In this document: positions 11,347 to 24,944 of the stretch, one piece after another
Layout: each line of letters begins with the position of its first letter
Position numbering within the stretch: position 1 is the stretch's first letter
Source: Gordionus sp. m RMFG-2023
Taxonomy: Eukaryota > Nematomorpha > Gordioida > Chordodea > Parachordodidae
Length of the DNA: 64,000 bases
Direction: 5' to 3'
Assembly: GCF_954871325.1 (NCBI RefSeq)
Contig: NC_088776.1
Location: forward strand, 12,338,052-12,402,051
Notes under the pieces: model-generated
Databases searched by the model: none
Seen by the model: the letters and a program-made list of their open reading frames with translations, nothing else
What the model was told of the DNA's origin: nothing
Made by a program: the position numbers and the translations under genes

Positions 11347-14300
11347 GAAACTATTACATTATATATCCGCATTTATTCTGACGAGACAATTATTTTAAAT
11401 CTTTGGCGATTTTGATAAAATTGCGTTGGTCCCACCCAATGGTAATTAAAACAATTAACTGTATAAGGACATATAAGAAATATGAATGAAAAATAGGATT
11501 TAAATCTAAATTGTAAGGGAAGAAAAGAATATATTTTAAAGGTCAATATAATTTGGTTTCACTTTAATCAAATATATTTAAGAATAAATTTCAACCAACC
11601 CAAAATCTTTCTAGAAGAACTGAACTGAAATTTAGATAAGGCAGAAATTTTATATACGGAAATATTTCATTTAGTATTTTTATATTATGACGAAATTTCC
11701 ATGTTTTAATAAATGAAGTTATATAGAATTTTTATCTTTTAAGTTTAAATATTATATTATAGACTCTTTTTTTATTATTAAATTTAGATAAAATATTTAT
11801 TAATTTTAGAATAAATATAATGCAATAATTTAAATGTATTATAAATTCAGAAGACACTCTTATTGAATGAAAAAAAATATATAATTTAATTATTTGCTTG
11901 TTCATTTTATTTGTTTAAGTGCTCTTAAAAGATTTTTAGTTCAATATACATAATACCATCATAACTTTCAAATGCATTTTAATTCAATATAAAAATAATA
12001 GTAATTTTAAAATAGTAATTATCTATTTTATTAAATATTACTGTTATTACATGAGTCCCAAAATCTTATAAGAAGTTTCTCATTATACAAGAAGAATGAT
12101 ATAAACTTTAATTTTATTCGTTTTTCTGAAGCGTTAAATAAAATGAATGTAATTATGATAGACGCATGTTAGAAGAATACTAGATAGAGTTTAAAGTGCA
12201 TCGATTAATAGACACAAACTCACCGATAAATATTTTATAAATTTCTTCTTCGAAATATAATTTTTCCTTTCACATTGATTTAATTTATATATAACTATTT
12301 TATGAGCTCTGCTTTGTAAAAATTCTTTTTTTTTGCATTCTGATCTAAACAATTAATGCAAATTAAATCAAGAATAAATGATTAGATAAAATATCACCTT
12401 TAAAATCCATGTACACTCTAATTGTTTTACTTTTAATTCGTATGTCTAACATAGAATTCATATTCGTAACTGGTTCGTATGATAGTTAAATCGATACAAA
12501 AATATGATCGTAATTCAACTATTAATTTTTTTTAACAGAACTCACTTGAATTTCTCATATCATAAAATCTCAAGAATAACTCTATCCATTTTTTCGGAAT
12601 ATTAATTCCATTTCACACGAAGAAAAGAACCATTTTTCTGAATATTATATTATAGATGTTAATTGGGAATCGTAAGATATTTATATTTATAATATTCATA
12701 AATTAAATTACTATATCTTTCAACATTTCACTTGAATAATTTTTTTTCTCCCTCTCATATTTCGAAAAATATCCTCTTTTTCTCAACACATACAACTTTA
12801 TACTAGTGTTTAAAAATTGGATAAATCATAATTAAATATAAACACAAAATACTTTTATCGCAGAAAAACAGGCTATAAATTAAATATTATAATATTCTTT
12901 CCAAAAAAAAATGTAAATCATTTTTACAAGCTAGATTTTAAATTTTGTAAAAAAGTATTTTGGCAATCTATTAAATAAATATTATGGTATTATTTCGCTA
13001 TTCTTATATAAATGACAATAAAAGGAGTGAATGTAAAAAAACTTATTCAAAGAAATTTTTCCATTAATTTAACTTAAAATAGAGAAATTAAAAGGTGGGG
13101 AGTATAATAGTATAACTTGCTACTTTCAAAATTCTAAACACTCCATATTTAATTATGTTATCTTGGGGAACTTGGTAGGTAAAAGAGTTTAAATTTGTAA
13201 ATTCATAATAAAATAATCAATATTTAGAATCTTTTTAATGTATATTTCTTTCCCTAATTGTACATTTAAAATTATGAAATTAGGAAATTGTAAGATGAAC
13301 AAAAAGTTTAGAAGAAAGAGGAGTTTTTAATAAGATGAACAAACAGTTTAGAATAGTTTTTCTTTTTAATAAAACTTTTTAAAAAATATTTATATCTTTC
13401 AAATCATCAGCTTTCTAGTTTTTTTTTTGCTCAATTTATAACCTTTATTATATATATTATTAAGGGTTTTATATATATTTTTAAATGGCATTTCAGAAGC
13501 TTATATCTAATTATCATATTAAAATATTGATTATTTATCATAACTAAAAAAAGTAATGAATATACAATAATTTAGTTATTAGATATAGAGGGCGTGAAAT
13601 AACATCAATTTCAATATTTTAGACATCGGAATTGTCATCATTATTCTATTTATCGACTTAACTTGAACTTATGTTTCGAATAAGTCCGGTTAATATATTC
13701 GTTTATATTTATATATTGGCTCATTGTTAATATGTTTTAAGCTTTATTATTATAATTATTTCAAATCAAATTTTTCTTTTAAGAGTAATAGAATTTTTAA
13801 GCTGTCATCTTGTATTTTGCTAAATCATAATTGCAAAATAAATCTTTGATACCTTCCCAGAAAAATTCTAAATTTTTTGGTTCAGCTCGGGGCAAAATTA
13901 CAAAAAAAACTCAAAATTTAAATTTTTTGGCTTATAAAGAGGAAATTAATGCCATAACTCATCTTCCAAGATAATAAGAAAAGCTTTTTTTTGTGAGTTT
14001 ATGTCTGATGACTCGGTTGATGAACTATAATAATCCTTCTAGAGAAATCTCTAAAGATATCCTAAAAATTTCCAATCATAAAAACCATATTTATATAATA
14101 AACCTAGCAAAAACAGCTTAGCCATCCCGTGAAACAAATTTATTCCATATAAATTTTAAACAGGATTTTTAAGGTTTCCTCCTAGGTTTAATTTAGCAAG
14201 CCGATTTTCTAACATTTTAACAATATCTGTACGAATATTTTCGCGATCGCTTGAAAGAAAGAAGAATAAATGCCATATAACGAGTTAAAAAGTAAATTTT

Positions 14301-16189
14301 ATCGGCCTAGTGCTAAAAGAAACTTTATTTGAACTGATACTATGTAAAGAGGGCTGAGCGTTTTTCTAGTTTTATTAGATATTATTGTATTGACTAATTT
14401 TAAAACTTTTAATCTAATATTATTGAAGAAGTGATTTATTGACAAATTAAAATTACATAATATTGTGTATCGATTCACCATTATATACATGTATTTTGTT
14501 TTATTTTTTTTAAATGTATATTTTTTTTAAAATAATCTATTATAAAAAAATATTCTTCTTTATTATATTTGTTGTGGGATATATATATAGTAATTGTATT
14601 ATAAAAAAAATCGGTTATATTTAAAAAAATATATAATTTTAATTTCATCAAAATAAAAATTATTAAATAAATATTGACCCATGTTTTCGTATATTAAAAT
14701 ATAAATCACTACATAGTCGAAAAATAGAGATAATGAAGAAATTTCTTAAATTAACATTCTGGCGGATAACATACTGTTTTGCTGCAATTATCATTTTTAA
14801 CGAAATTTTGGAATAATTAAGGTAAGGTATTAACTATTACGCAATACTATAATTATTATATTCCCTTAAATATAAATAATATATTTTTTTTACTTAAAAT
14901 TTTCTTTTGCTTGAACTCAGGTCAGGACAAATGTAATTTGTAAAATTTATTTTAAAAACATTGTGGTGGGGAACAAATTCGTTCAATGAAACGGAATTTT
15001 TTTTATTATCAAATTATCTTATAAGTAAATAAACTAGCTTTGAAATTAAACATTTTGCTATTTTTAAAAAGATTAAAATTTTCCTTGGATTTGAAAAATA
15101 ATAAAAAAAATTAATATATATACAGTTTTACAAAGATTTGAAATCATACATAGACCAATGATATATAAGACAGAAATCAAACAGGTTATAATCATCTTAT
15201 GATTAAAACATGGTTTATGTTATTTATAATGATGTTAGATTAATTAGTTACCGCGATTCTAAATATATTTTTTGGAATGGGATGACAAAAATAAGTAGTT
15301 CCTCTTCAAGTTGACTTTTAAAATATGTTAAATAATATATATTTCATTCATTCATTATCTTTATTTAATGATTTCTAGAATATAAAATGCTTATTAAATA
15401 TATTTTTTTCAGTCTAGGGAAGCTAGCAGGCCTTTAGACATAAATTTTTTAAATGGTATATTTTTAAAATCAAATAAAGATTTATTAAGTCAACTTTCAT
15501 GAAAATTTAATAAAAATAAATGACAATAAATTTTTTAATTTAACTTTTGATCCTAATTCAATTTTAGACCAAAAGTGGAATAGAGTGATAACCAAGCCAC
15601 CTTATACAGTTTAATTAGAGATGAAAAAATTTTCGCTTCTTGTTAATATGAAAAATATATTGTAAGCAAATTTTTCAGCAAAAAACTAAAAATTTGTACA
15701 TATTTTTGTGTATTTATGAAAATTTATTAATGAGTGATTAGTTGCTTTATATTATATACCCTAATATGCACTTATATTTCACTTATCAACGATTTGATTA
15801 CCTTTTGAACACTTATTTACTGGGTAAAAAAATAGTATTTAGGTGATTTGTGTCTGCTGTGTATAGATGATTGAAGATTTTGATTTAAAAAAATATAATA
15901 ATATTGTTTATTGGTTATTAATTATAGTTATATAAATGGTGGCTAATGTCATTAAAAAAATTTATCTCGATCCAATGAATAATTCATAAATGGCCACTTA
16001 TGTGATTTATTATCTTTTTTAGTTATTGAAACTGTAGCAAACCGGATATCTATACCTTTTTACTAATTATACACTCTTATCGTTCTTCATTAGTGGAGAT
16101 ACTTTCTATTTTTATTATTCTCATGAATCTTATTACCTAACACCCTTCTATCCATCTATCTATCTCATATACGTTACACTTTCATTAAT
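11347..16189. other. AT-rich intergenic DNA
   Basis: One imperfect direct duplication lies at about 13291-13358 (TAAGATGAACAAAAAGTTTAGAA and a second copy with CAG for AAG, about 40 bp apart). Otherwise only low-complexity A/T sequence was seen. No exon or RNA gene was recognised. Confidence 0.45.
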
Positions 16190-16577
16190 CAGAGATGCAG
16201 GCCCAGAACCCGATCCGGAGCGTTTTATAAAATGACATAATTTTAAAATAAAAACATGGCTTGTTTAGATATATAAAAAAAATATTAAACCTGGGCCGGG
16301 CCTAAAAATATTTTTTACTAAACCTGTGTCCGGCTTATTTAATTTTTTTTTTAAATTATCAAATAATCAGTTGAGATATCATAAGATGGATAGTTTAACC
16401 TTTATTTATTGCCTCATATTTTCAATTTTCCTTTGAAACAATTTATAAATGAAGCGAAATTTTTTTAAATGCAATAATTTTACCCGATTTGGGCTTAAAA
16501 TTTAAAAATAACTCAGACTAAGCCCCAAATATTTTTCTAAAATCCAGGCCGAGACATTTCGGCCTATGCAGATCTCT
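16190..16577. mobile_element. GGGCC-type hAT MITE
   Basis: It starts CAGAGATGCAGGCCC and ends GGCCTATGCAGATCTCT, imperfect inverted ends of the same family as 11124-11338. CTGGGCCGGGCC and 'GCCCGATTTGGGC' blocks lie inside. I could not find a clean 8-bp target duplication, so this copy is older or its ends are misplaced by a few bases. Confidence 0.75.
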
Positions 16578-17539
16578 CATATTTATATTTAATGTATTAT
16601 TCCTCTTTTTTTAAGCTGGGGGTGGTTTTATATAATTTTGCTATATTCATTAATTGACAATCAATTGGTTATTTTAGTTATTTAATATAAATTATTTTTT
16701 GATTTGCTTACGAATTAGTGGACTACGTGACGGTAAGCAAATTGTACGGCCATTCATTCTTAAAAATTTATTTATTAAATTCATCCTAAACATTTGTTAA
16801 ATATTCAAAATTAAATGATATATTGAACTTTTTAAGATTATACTAAATCTGTTTTTAATTAAGATCTAAGTTTATTTATTATTTGTGATTTTAAATGTAT
16901 CGCACCTGGCATCTGTCTAGAGCCTGTAAAAAAAGGTCATTTTGTACAAGTCCTTTTGGCTACTCTTATTCTTATTAGACTTCGCGAATGGTTATAAATA
17001 TCCATGTACACGCCCCAACGATAATGTTATTAGATCACCTAACTTGGCCAACTCTAAAATAAGGTTTAAAAAAACTTAACCAAATTTATTTTAGCATTTT
17101 TACCTACACATTTAAAAGCTAGCTTAACTAGTAAACAAAAAAATCAATTCAAAGTTTGCCCTATTCTACCAGATGTATGAGTTTTATATTACTAGATTAA
17201 CTATTATTTTTTAATTTTATCATTTCTTGTCGTGAGTGAGAACTTGGGGCATGTCAAATCAATATACAAAGATTTTGTCTTTCTATTCAAACATGACTGC
17301 TTTTTTTAGCAAAAATAATAAAAACAAAGTTAAATTTAACACTTTAAAGTATGTAAACATTATTTAATTTATTTAATAATTATGCCAAATTATATTATTA
17401 AATAAAATAAACATATATATTTTAAAAAAAACTATATAAATAAATAGTCTACAAAATGCAATAAATTTGACAAATTTAACATATAATAAAACATGCATAA
17501 GAAATAGTAAATTTAATTGAAACAAAATCAAAAGGAGAA
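16578..17539. other. AT-rich intergenic DNA, nothing recognised
   Basis: There is a slightly GC-richer patch near 16900-17040 without a usable reading frame or splice context. I see no gene. Confidence 0.4.
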
Positions 17540-18990
17540 TGAGTTAATAATGCAATGGAAATTTGATTCAATGACCTGGGGCTAGATTGCAAGTCTTTGA
17601 CGAAGATAAAATCCTTATTTTGTATCCTCTGCTTTGATTTAAATTAGGTCTTGAGATTGAGAACAAAAAGTTTAAGAGTAACAAAAAGTAGTAAAAGTAG
17701 TCTTGATGACTGATATTAAATAATATTGATCAGATGTGTCCGTGTAATTATCATATTTCAATTTTTCTGTAGCTACTAAATATATGTTAAGGTTTGATGG
17801 AGCTAGAGATAAAGGGTCGATGTAGGAAAAACCCCAAACTAGGATCTTGCCATCTTCCTAAGATAATCTCCGGTCTTTTATTGTCTGTAAAGAAAATGAA
17901 CTCCGTCGTTGAGGGAATCCCAGCTGAATTATCGAGGAACTTGCCCACTATTTCTGATGCATAGAAGCTAATGTCTTCCAAAATCTGCTGCTTGTGATAT
18001 TTAAATGAATAACAAAAGTAAAACTAAATTCTTGGTCATTCAGCATTAGGCTTAGGTTAAAAATTATGGCCTGAACCGATCAAAGCACTAAAAGAGGTAT
18101 GGTCGCCAGATTGCAAGTTGATGCAAAGATAATCAGCGGAACCTGCAATCATGGTAGCATTCCAATTTTTCTGCTTGGTTGAAGTGGAAAGAGGAGTGTC
18201 AGGTGCATTGTTACACCAAAAGGAGAAAGCCTAGTAAATAGTCTGCTGAAAACGAACGAGAGCAAGGATAGCAGTACTCGCAAGCCTAGAAGAGATAAAT
18301 CTGCAAATCGATTAGAAACCTTCCGATTCCTCCATTGAATGGAGTGGCTTAGGGAAACGAAGATTGGCAATTTTTTCCATTATTTTATTTTTAACTCGTA
18401 GGTTTTAAGTTTTCAGGTAAATTTGAAGATAGCAGTGGATCTTAAGGCTTAAAGAATTTTAGGAAAGTTGAAACGTTTTTTATTAGGAAATACACCTTGT
18501 GAGAAAAAAAGGACATAAAAGTTTCTCAAATTTTTGAAGCTAGTTAAGGTTTTTAAAAATAATAATCGTTCCTGTACCACATAGAAGATCCGAGGTGGGA
18601 GATTATATCTTGCAAGATGTTCTTATAACTATAATTATTTTCAAAGCCCGATTCTAATGGCCAGAATTTGGTTTTGTTTATATTCAACCCAAGACCAATA
18701 GAGACTCCTACATTTCTATCATGCAGCAGACCTTATCAATCTTCACAGGTGAATCATTTACTATACCGTCATCGATTTCGATATATTAAACATGAAAATC
18801 GAGCTTGCAGTTGCTTTTAATTTTTTCAATAATACAATTAAAACTTAAACAAAATAATACCTAGAAGGTTCCCTTGTTGAATACCTTCAGCAGTGAGATA
18901 GGTTGGTCCCCAAATTTAAGAAGGGAAGGATCTTGATAACAGCTATTTATGTAGTTATCATAGTTTGGAAAATGCTTAATGAATTCTGTG
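17540..18990 (-). mobile_element. LINE relic, reverse transcriptase on the minus strand
   Basis: Read on the minus strand, 18960-18640 gives a decayed palm domain. It has a counterpart of the 'G-QQGDPLG' turn (GDQPISLLKVFNKG), then IDDGIVNDSP (the F/YxDDG catalytic box, family form 'YLDDG'), then 'SIGLGLNINKTKFW' (family 'GL-LNP-KCE'). Downstream pieces near 18330-18150 include 'GGIG...ADLSL', the usual 'GGLGIRSA-DLALPAF' block. Many stops and frameshifts are present. It appears to be the same family as the LINE at 42415-44580, in opposite orientation. Short ORFs at 17787-17981 and 18149-18370 are fragments of it. Confidence 0.7.
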
Positions 18991-20313
18991 TGGAAGTGTT
19001 TCCTAATAAATGAGAATTCAAATATATTAAATAAAGATTAGAAATTTATAATATTCAAATAATCATTGTCACAAAATATTTAAAAGGATTAGCAATAAAT
19101 AAATCAAATAATTTTATATTAAAATTGATCTCAATAATAGATATTACCCTTCTGCGTTATTATCTGGTCAGTTTTTTAATTCTTCAAATTGCATATTGTG
19201 CTTCATTTATCTTATAACTGGAAATTAGTCTAACTCAATTATATCAAACTTTTTTTTAGAAAAGCATATTTATTCATAAGTTTTGTTATGTAATATATAC
19301 TAGTTTAGATTAAGAGAATAAGTTTATAAAAATTTTTATTTCCGAATAATGTTATTGCGAATATGAAGCTGAAAAGAATTATTTATCTTTTTATTATGGA
19401 TTAAATATATTATAATCTATAATGATTTTAAACTATTTCTGTTAACATTTATTATAAATCGCATTATTCGGTTTATAATAATTTAAGCACTTATTTTTAT
19501 TCATCAATAAATAGTTATATAGTATATAGAAAATAATTAAAAATATACATTATATAAAACTTATAGTTACGTTACTATAATATACATTAAAATATATGTG
19601 ATATGAATATTAATAAATATACATGAAAATCTTGAAAGTGAAAATCACTTAAATAAATTATACTAAATTTTTTTTAAAAAAAACATCAATTGTTCAAAAA
19701 GTTTTATTAATTATATGCAGCGTTTAGATGAAATGGATATGGACATAAACCATTTAATTTGTTAAGATTTAACAATAACAAACAATCTATACTGAATTTA
19801 ATTAATTTTGAATTATCCAAATTCCACATTTTGAGATATTCGAAGTTGAGATTTAAAAACTTAGTTCCAATATAATTATTGTACAACAATTTATAAATAA
19901 GATTTTTGAATAGCATCTTAGAGAATTCCAATAATTTAGTTTCTGAAATATATAAGGTAACCATATCATTTTTTTTTGCTTTTGTTAATTCACCATAACA
20001 TTATTTTGTATGAATTTTTCAGTAATAGGATTAAAAGGTTATATTATTATGTAAAGAAATATTTCATTTGATAAACATTATATTTTACATCGTTATAAAC
20101 AAAAATATATCTCTTAAAAGAGAATGATCTACAATGAGTTTATGAACCGATAATTTTTCCTTTTTATGTTTAACTTTTCTTTTTAAAAATCCCAATATAC
20201 TTCTTATTGTTATTATTTCTTTAATTAATACTAATATATGTACTATAAGAAGAGAAAAGAAAAAAAATGTAAGATGCTTAAATTTATACTATACTAAATC
20301 ATGGTTTTATAAG
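18991..20313. other. AT-rich intergenic DNA, nothing recognised
   Basis: The minus-strand ORF at 19707-19964 is Leu/Asn/Lys-rich, has no family resemblance and no GC rise. I do not call it a gene. Confidence 0.45.
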
Positions 20314-20468
20314 TTTATGAACTTTATAAAGTATTATACAAGACCAGGAGAACAAGTCACTTTTTTATGAACTTTATAAAGTATTATACAAGACCAGGAG
20401 AACAAGTCACTTTTATATGAACTTTATAAAGTATTATACAAGACCAGGAGAACGAGTCACTTTTATTT
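20314..20468. repeat. three tandem 50-51-bp units
   Basis: The unit TATGAACTTTATAAAGTATT, followed by ATACAAGACCAGGAGAACAAGTCACTTTT, occurs three times. Copies 1 and 2 differ only at the T-run junction. Copy 3 has GAGTCAC instead of AAGTCAC. The inner half TGAACTTTATAAAGTATTATA contains a short palindrome (ACTTTATAAAGT). This is a recent expansion with no coding potential. Confidence 0.92.
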
Positions 20469-20528
20469 AATTATCATATTTATATTTAATCTTTGATAGC
20501 GTATAAATATACTATATATCTTTTAGAC

Positions 20529-20660
20529 AGGTTCAGTGACGTAGGCAAGATTTATCCATAGGAGGGAAGGGGGTTATAAAATTTTTTGGGGCGCTTAGCC
20601 CCAAATCTATTTCTCTGCCCTTCGGTCGGATCTCATAATAAATTATGATTAGATATTAAT
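20529..20660. mobile_element. left-end fragment of a CAGTGGCGTAGC-type hAT element
   Basis: It starts CAGTGACGTAGGCAAG, then a GGAGGGAAGGGGG tract and 'GGGGCGCTTAGCCCC...GCCCTTCGGTCGG', which corresponds to 'GGGGCTTCGCCCC...GGCCTTCGGCTGG' in the complete element at 35727-36152. No paired right end follows nearby. A possible right end (G-run, then GTGTCTACGCCATT) lies at 22361-22393, which would make a 1.9-kb element enclosing the repeat array, but no matching target duplication was found. Confidence 0.55.
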
Positions 20661-20699
20661 TTTTCCGTGTTTATTTAAAAAATTTTTAAAATATGTAAT

Positions 20700-21740
20700 A
20701 TCTTAATATCAAGTTAGATGATTGGAAGCACTAGTTATAAAATGTATGCCAATGCGTGCTTTATTAGTACTTATGAACTTTCAATTTGTTTAAAAGCCAA
20801 TATAAAGGAAAAAATTTATTAGTTATATAATTTTGGCCAAGTTATTAGTAAAAAAAACCACTGAAAGCATTTATTCTGAAAATTTTATCAATGTTTAGTG
20901 CCTACCTAATTATATATTACTTTAATCTGTTTGGTAGAAAATATAAAGAAAATTTATTAGCAAAATAATAAAAAATTCCCAAAATTAGCATCATGCTAGA
21001 ATAATTTGAGAACAGCAAAAAAGAAACCGCGTTATAAATAAAATGAAAACTATGATGTTACCCTTAAAGCGTGAAATGCACGAAGCTCTTGGAAATATTA
21101 ATTTTGAAACTTATATCAAACCATTAAGTAGTGCTTTATTAGCACATTTTATTTCCTTATTCTGTTTGGTAGACGGTTCAAAGAGGGGAAAGATTATTGG
21201 TAGAATAAGAAGTAAATTATCAAAATTAGCATTTAGAAGTTATAAATATATAGATTGCATAAATATTTGATGTCTCACATATTTATTTTTTATTCAATTT
21301 TGCCAGCCACAACCTGATTTACAATTTAAATAAAAATTATATCATACCTTAAGCGGGAAGTCTCTGAAATTTATATCAACAATTAGTGCGTATGTGGTAC
21401 ATTAAGTGCTTCAACCCGGGTAGATAGTTTAATCATAACCCATTATTGGCAAAAAAAATTGCCAAGATTGACATTATTCTAGAAGGGAAATTACAGAAGC
21501 ACTGGCTGATTAGTATACATAATTAGTCGGGTTTTCCAGTCAATAAACAAAAACTAGTTATATATGAAATAAAAATAACGATGCGCCTTAGGCTGAGTCT
21601 TATATAATAGATTTTAAATTGCGATTCAAGAATCGATTATGTTTAAATATATTAAGGTATTTTTTCACCAAATATAAACAATTTATTAGCAAATTACGAT
21701 TAAATTGCCAAAATTAATGTTAAGACTCAAGATAGAACGA
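20700..21740. repeat. degenerate tandem array, about 5 copies
   Basis: A block reading roughly 'AATTTATATCAA-CATTAGTGCTTTATTAG...TTTGTTTGGTAGA-AAATAAAG-AAATTTATTAGCAAA...AAATTGCCAAAATTAGCATCATGCTAGA' recurs near 20720, 20880, 21100, 21365 and 21650 with strong divergence and uneven spacing (about 160-280 bp). The ORF at 21043-21270 is one copy of this repeat read through, not a gene. The array looks old. Confidence 0.55.
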
Positions 21741-24357
21741 AGAATCTAGTAGCACTATAACAATATCATTATAAAATATCAACTTTTTATCATATTTCAA
21801 AATATTAGACTTGATGTGTCTGGCTGTAGCTTTGATACTCTTAAAATGTAGTAGCGGTAGCATAAAAATGTAGTAAAATAGACTTGTGGCATCTTTGGAA
21901 AATGTGATATCAGATAAGATGGATTGGTTGTCCTGATAATGAAAACGATTATATTGACTAATTTTTTACCCCAGGCGCTAAGTTTGAGCGATTGTTTATC
22001 ATGTAATATTAATACTAAATGCACCTTTACGATTTAAAATAGAAAAGGTCGAATGGCAATCTTATGCAAATTATAACCTCCTTGGGAAGCGTATCGCAAT
22101 TTAATTTTTTTAAGTATTTAAAACAAATTGTTTTTAATTGGAAATTTGATTAAAAATTAAATATACCTATGGTATTATTTATTCACAGATTTTTCACACT
22201 CATAAATAGAAGAAAAAAAATTTGAAATGGTTTTATATAGATAGGAAGGAGGGAGTTTTACTAATTAAAAGAAATGAAAGTAAAAAATTTTTCTAGAGTT
22301 TATTATATAAGATTATGAAAACACCAAATTATACCAAATCATATTTTCCATGACAGGGAGGGGGGGGGGTAAGGGGGGGGTGTCTACGCCATTTCTTCTT
22401 GCATACAGATAAATATAGATATACGTAAGAAGTTCTTTGCTTTGTTTATCAGGACAATATGCTTTGTATAATGGATAGGAAAACAATGAAAGTTCTTATA
22501 AACATTGCAACTTTATTTTAAACAAAAGATTATTGCCTATATATTTTTTTCATCTATAACTTAAAAAGGAAAAATGTCGTCAAATTTTCTCCTCTAATAG
22601 CATAATAAATATTTATAAATCGCACAAAAAGATAATTTTTTTTATAAATGAAGATCGTTAATGTTTGATTATATAGCAAACTAAAAAAAGAGTTTTATTT
22701 GATAAATTATTGACCTTATTTTATAATTAATGCATTTAGCACAAAAATAGGAATTTTAGAAAATTTGACCAAACAATTTTATAGATTGGTTGTTTTATTT
22801 TATATAGGAAGCCTATTTTTTTAATTTACATTTTGACTAAGTCGGCATTTTATATGGTTATTTTTCTCAAAAATGAATTGTAGGTTATTTTTTTAAAGAT
22901 AAAAGTTAGATCGTTTATTGATAAAAAAGATATAGACTTTTAAAAATGGCATAATAACATATAAGGGTATGTAGAGCAATAAATAAAAGATATAATATGT
23001 ATAAAATTTCGAGCGAACTTATAATATATACCAAAATATATTCTAACCGTCAAACATCTCTAGTATTTATAACGATTGGTATAAAAAATATTTTCCAAAT
23101 CGGAATATTATTCTTAATTTTACGTTAAGCAAAGTCCCAGGTCCCATGTAAACTATTTGAGATTCTAATAATATGCTGGGGTGCTTGGAGTTACTCTAAA
23201 AAAACCTGCAGGTTATATGTGGAATGACTTCTACCTAGGAATATTCAAATAAAATTTAAGGTGTCGATATCCGCAGGAAAACTTCCATAAGAGAGGTCAA
23301 TGAGTGGATCCTTGGATATGCCACAAATGTTAACAACTATTTCTATGAAACGACAGCATTGCATTTGAGCAGGTGGCTTATAAGAAGCAACCTAAGAATG
23401 ATATAATTATACGATTCGTATTTTTAAAGGTATATGTATAAGTTTAAAGATATAATCGTATTTTATATATTATACAAATATTTTTATGTTTTTTTCGATA
23501 ATTTTCCTTCTAAATTTTTTTATTTCATATAATTAAATCAACTTATTTATTACCCTATTAGCTTAATTATATCCGTTAGACCTCGATTCATTATTTAAGC
23601 AATAGACATACTAAAAAAATCTTCTACTTATCTAGGCGTCCTTTAAATTCAGACGTGCTGAGCACATTTTTACTAGTCCTAAAGATTATCAATGATATAG
23701 GTTTAATTTTGAGTGAAAGAAATGTTATAGGAAATATATGAAACATTATAAAAAAGGGAATAATTTATAATTTAAAATATGGGTAGGCTAAATATAACTA
23801 ATTTACGCATGAGATTCAAACTTTATACTGATATATCTTTTTAGTTGAGCATCTAGAATCTTATGAATAAAACAAATAATTAAATAATATATATTTTAGA
23901 ATTATATGTATAGACATAGATGATTATGATTTCCAATATTTACTCGTCGGCCGATTCTAAACGGCTTTTTAATCCTTGCTCTACACTTGATTATACGGAA
24001 AAAAAATCAATAACGCTTAAATTTGAATCTGATATGCATTTAAAAAAAATCATTATAAGTGTATATATATAGTACATTAATGCAGTTATTACTTACATGA
24101 TTAAAATAACATATCAAAATTAAAAAGATTTATATCTATTTATTATTATTTATACATTATTTTAAGAAACCCCACTGATGATAGTGTCGTAGGATAACAC
24201 ATAATCTTTTATTATTTCTCATTATGAGCTTAATTATATAACATTTAATCTTTTTGTTATTATTATATTTAAAATTTTCATCAAAAGTATTAAATAACCT
24301 AAAGTGATTCATTTCATATTCATATTCTTACTATTATTATTAATCATTATTATCTAA
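21741..24357. other. AT-rich intergenic DNA with G-run
   Basis: A run of interrupted G tracts at 22361-22383 is followed by GTCTACGCCATT. A mildly GC-richer patch at 23120-23400 has no usable frame. The rest is low-complexity A/T. Confidence 0.4.
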
Positions 24358-24944
24358 TAGAGATCTATAATTCCCGTCCCTGTAGATAGGACTGCTTTGG
24401 GCTGGGCCCTACAAAAAAATTAAAGGGCTAAGCCGGGCAAAAATATTACTGGTAAATAAATTGTATTTCCTTCATATGGTCAAGAAGCAAGGGCGGGGAA
24501 AAGTTAGAAAAAGTTGATCTGGAGTACAAAAATATAAACCTATTTCTATAAGGATGAAAATACAATCTATATTATTAATAAGTTTTTTGTTCATATTTTT
24601 TATTTTTGATCATAATCTTGAATTTTAATTCGATCTTAAAATATGTTAAATCATCATTGACTGAAATAGGACTTATATAATGTACTAGGCGTATTGTTGA
24701 ATTCTGATATTTTATAGAAGTGATAATCCATAAAGTATAGTATTTTTAAATTAATCCCTCTCCAATCTTATAAATTTGGTCCATTTGGTGTTTAACGATA
24801 AATATTTCGGGTCATAACTTGTATTTTAAAAAACCGCACTGGACCTGAAAAATCCTGGCCTAGTTGGTAAAAATTGGAACCAGACCGGGCCAGGCCAAAT
24901 TATACAACAGGGTCGGACCTAAAAATTGTGCCATTTGCAGTCTA
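24358..24944. mobile_element. GGGCC-type hAT element, long form
   Basis: It starts TAGAGATCTATAATTCCCG and ends GTGCCATTTGCAGTCTA. It carries GGGCTGGGCC and ACCGGGCCAGGCC blocks at its two sides. Its core 'ATTTTATAGAAGTGATAATC' plus 'CATAAAGTAT' is also present in the copy at 63513-63798 (63602-63640), which ties the two together as one subfamily. No exact target duplication was found. Confidence 0.7.

Noticed and set aside
20314-20468. CRISPR-like array
   Set aside because: The three units are directly adjacent without distinct spacers, and the genome is eukaryotic.
21043-21270. 75-codon ORF as a possible gene
   Set aside because: Its sequence is one unit of the degenerate array at 20700-21740, and neighbouring units are not open.
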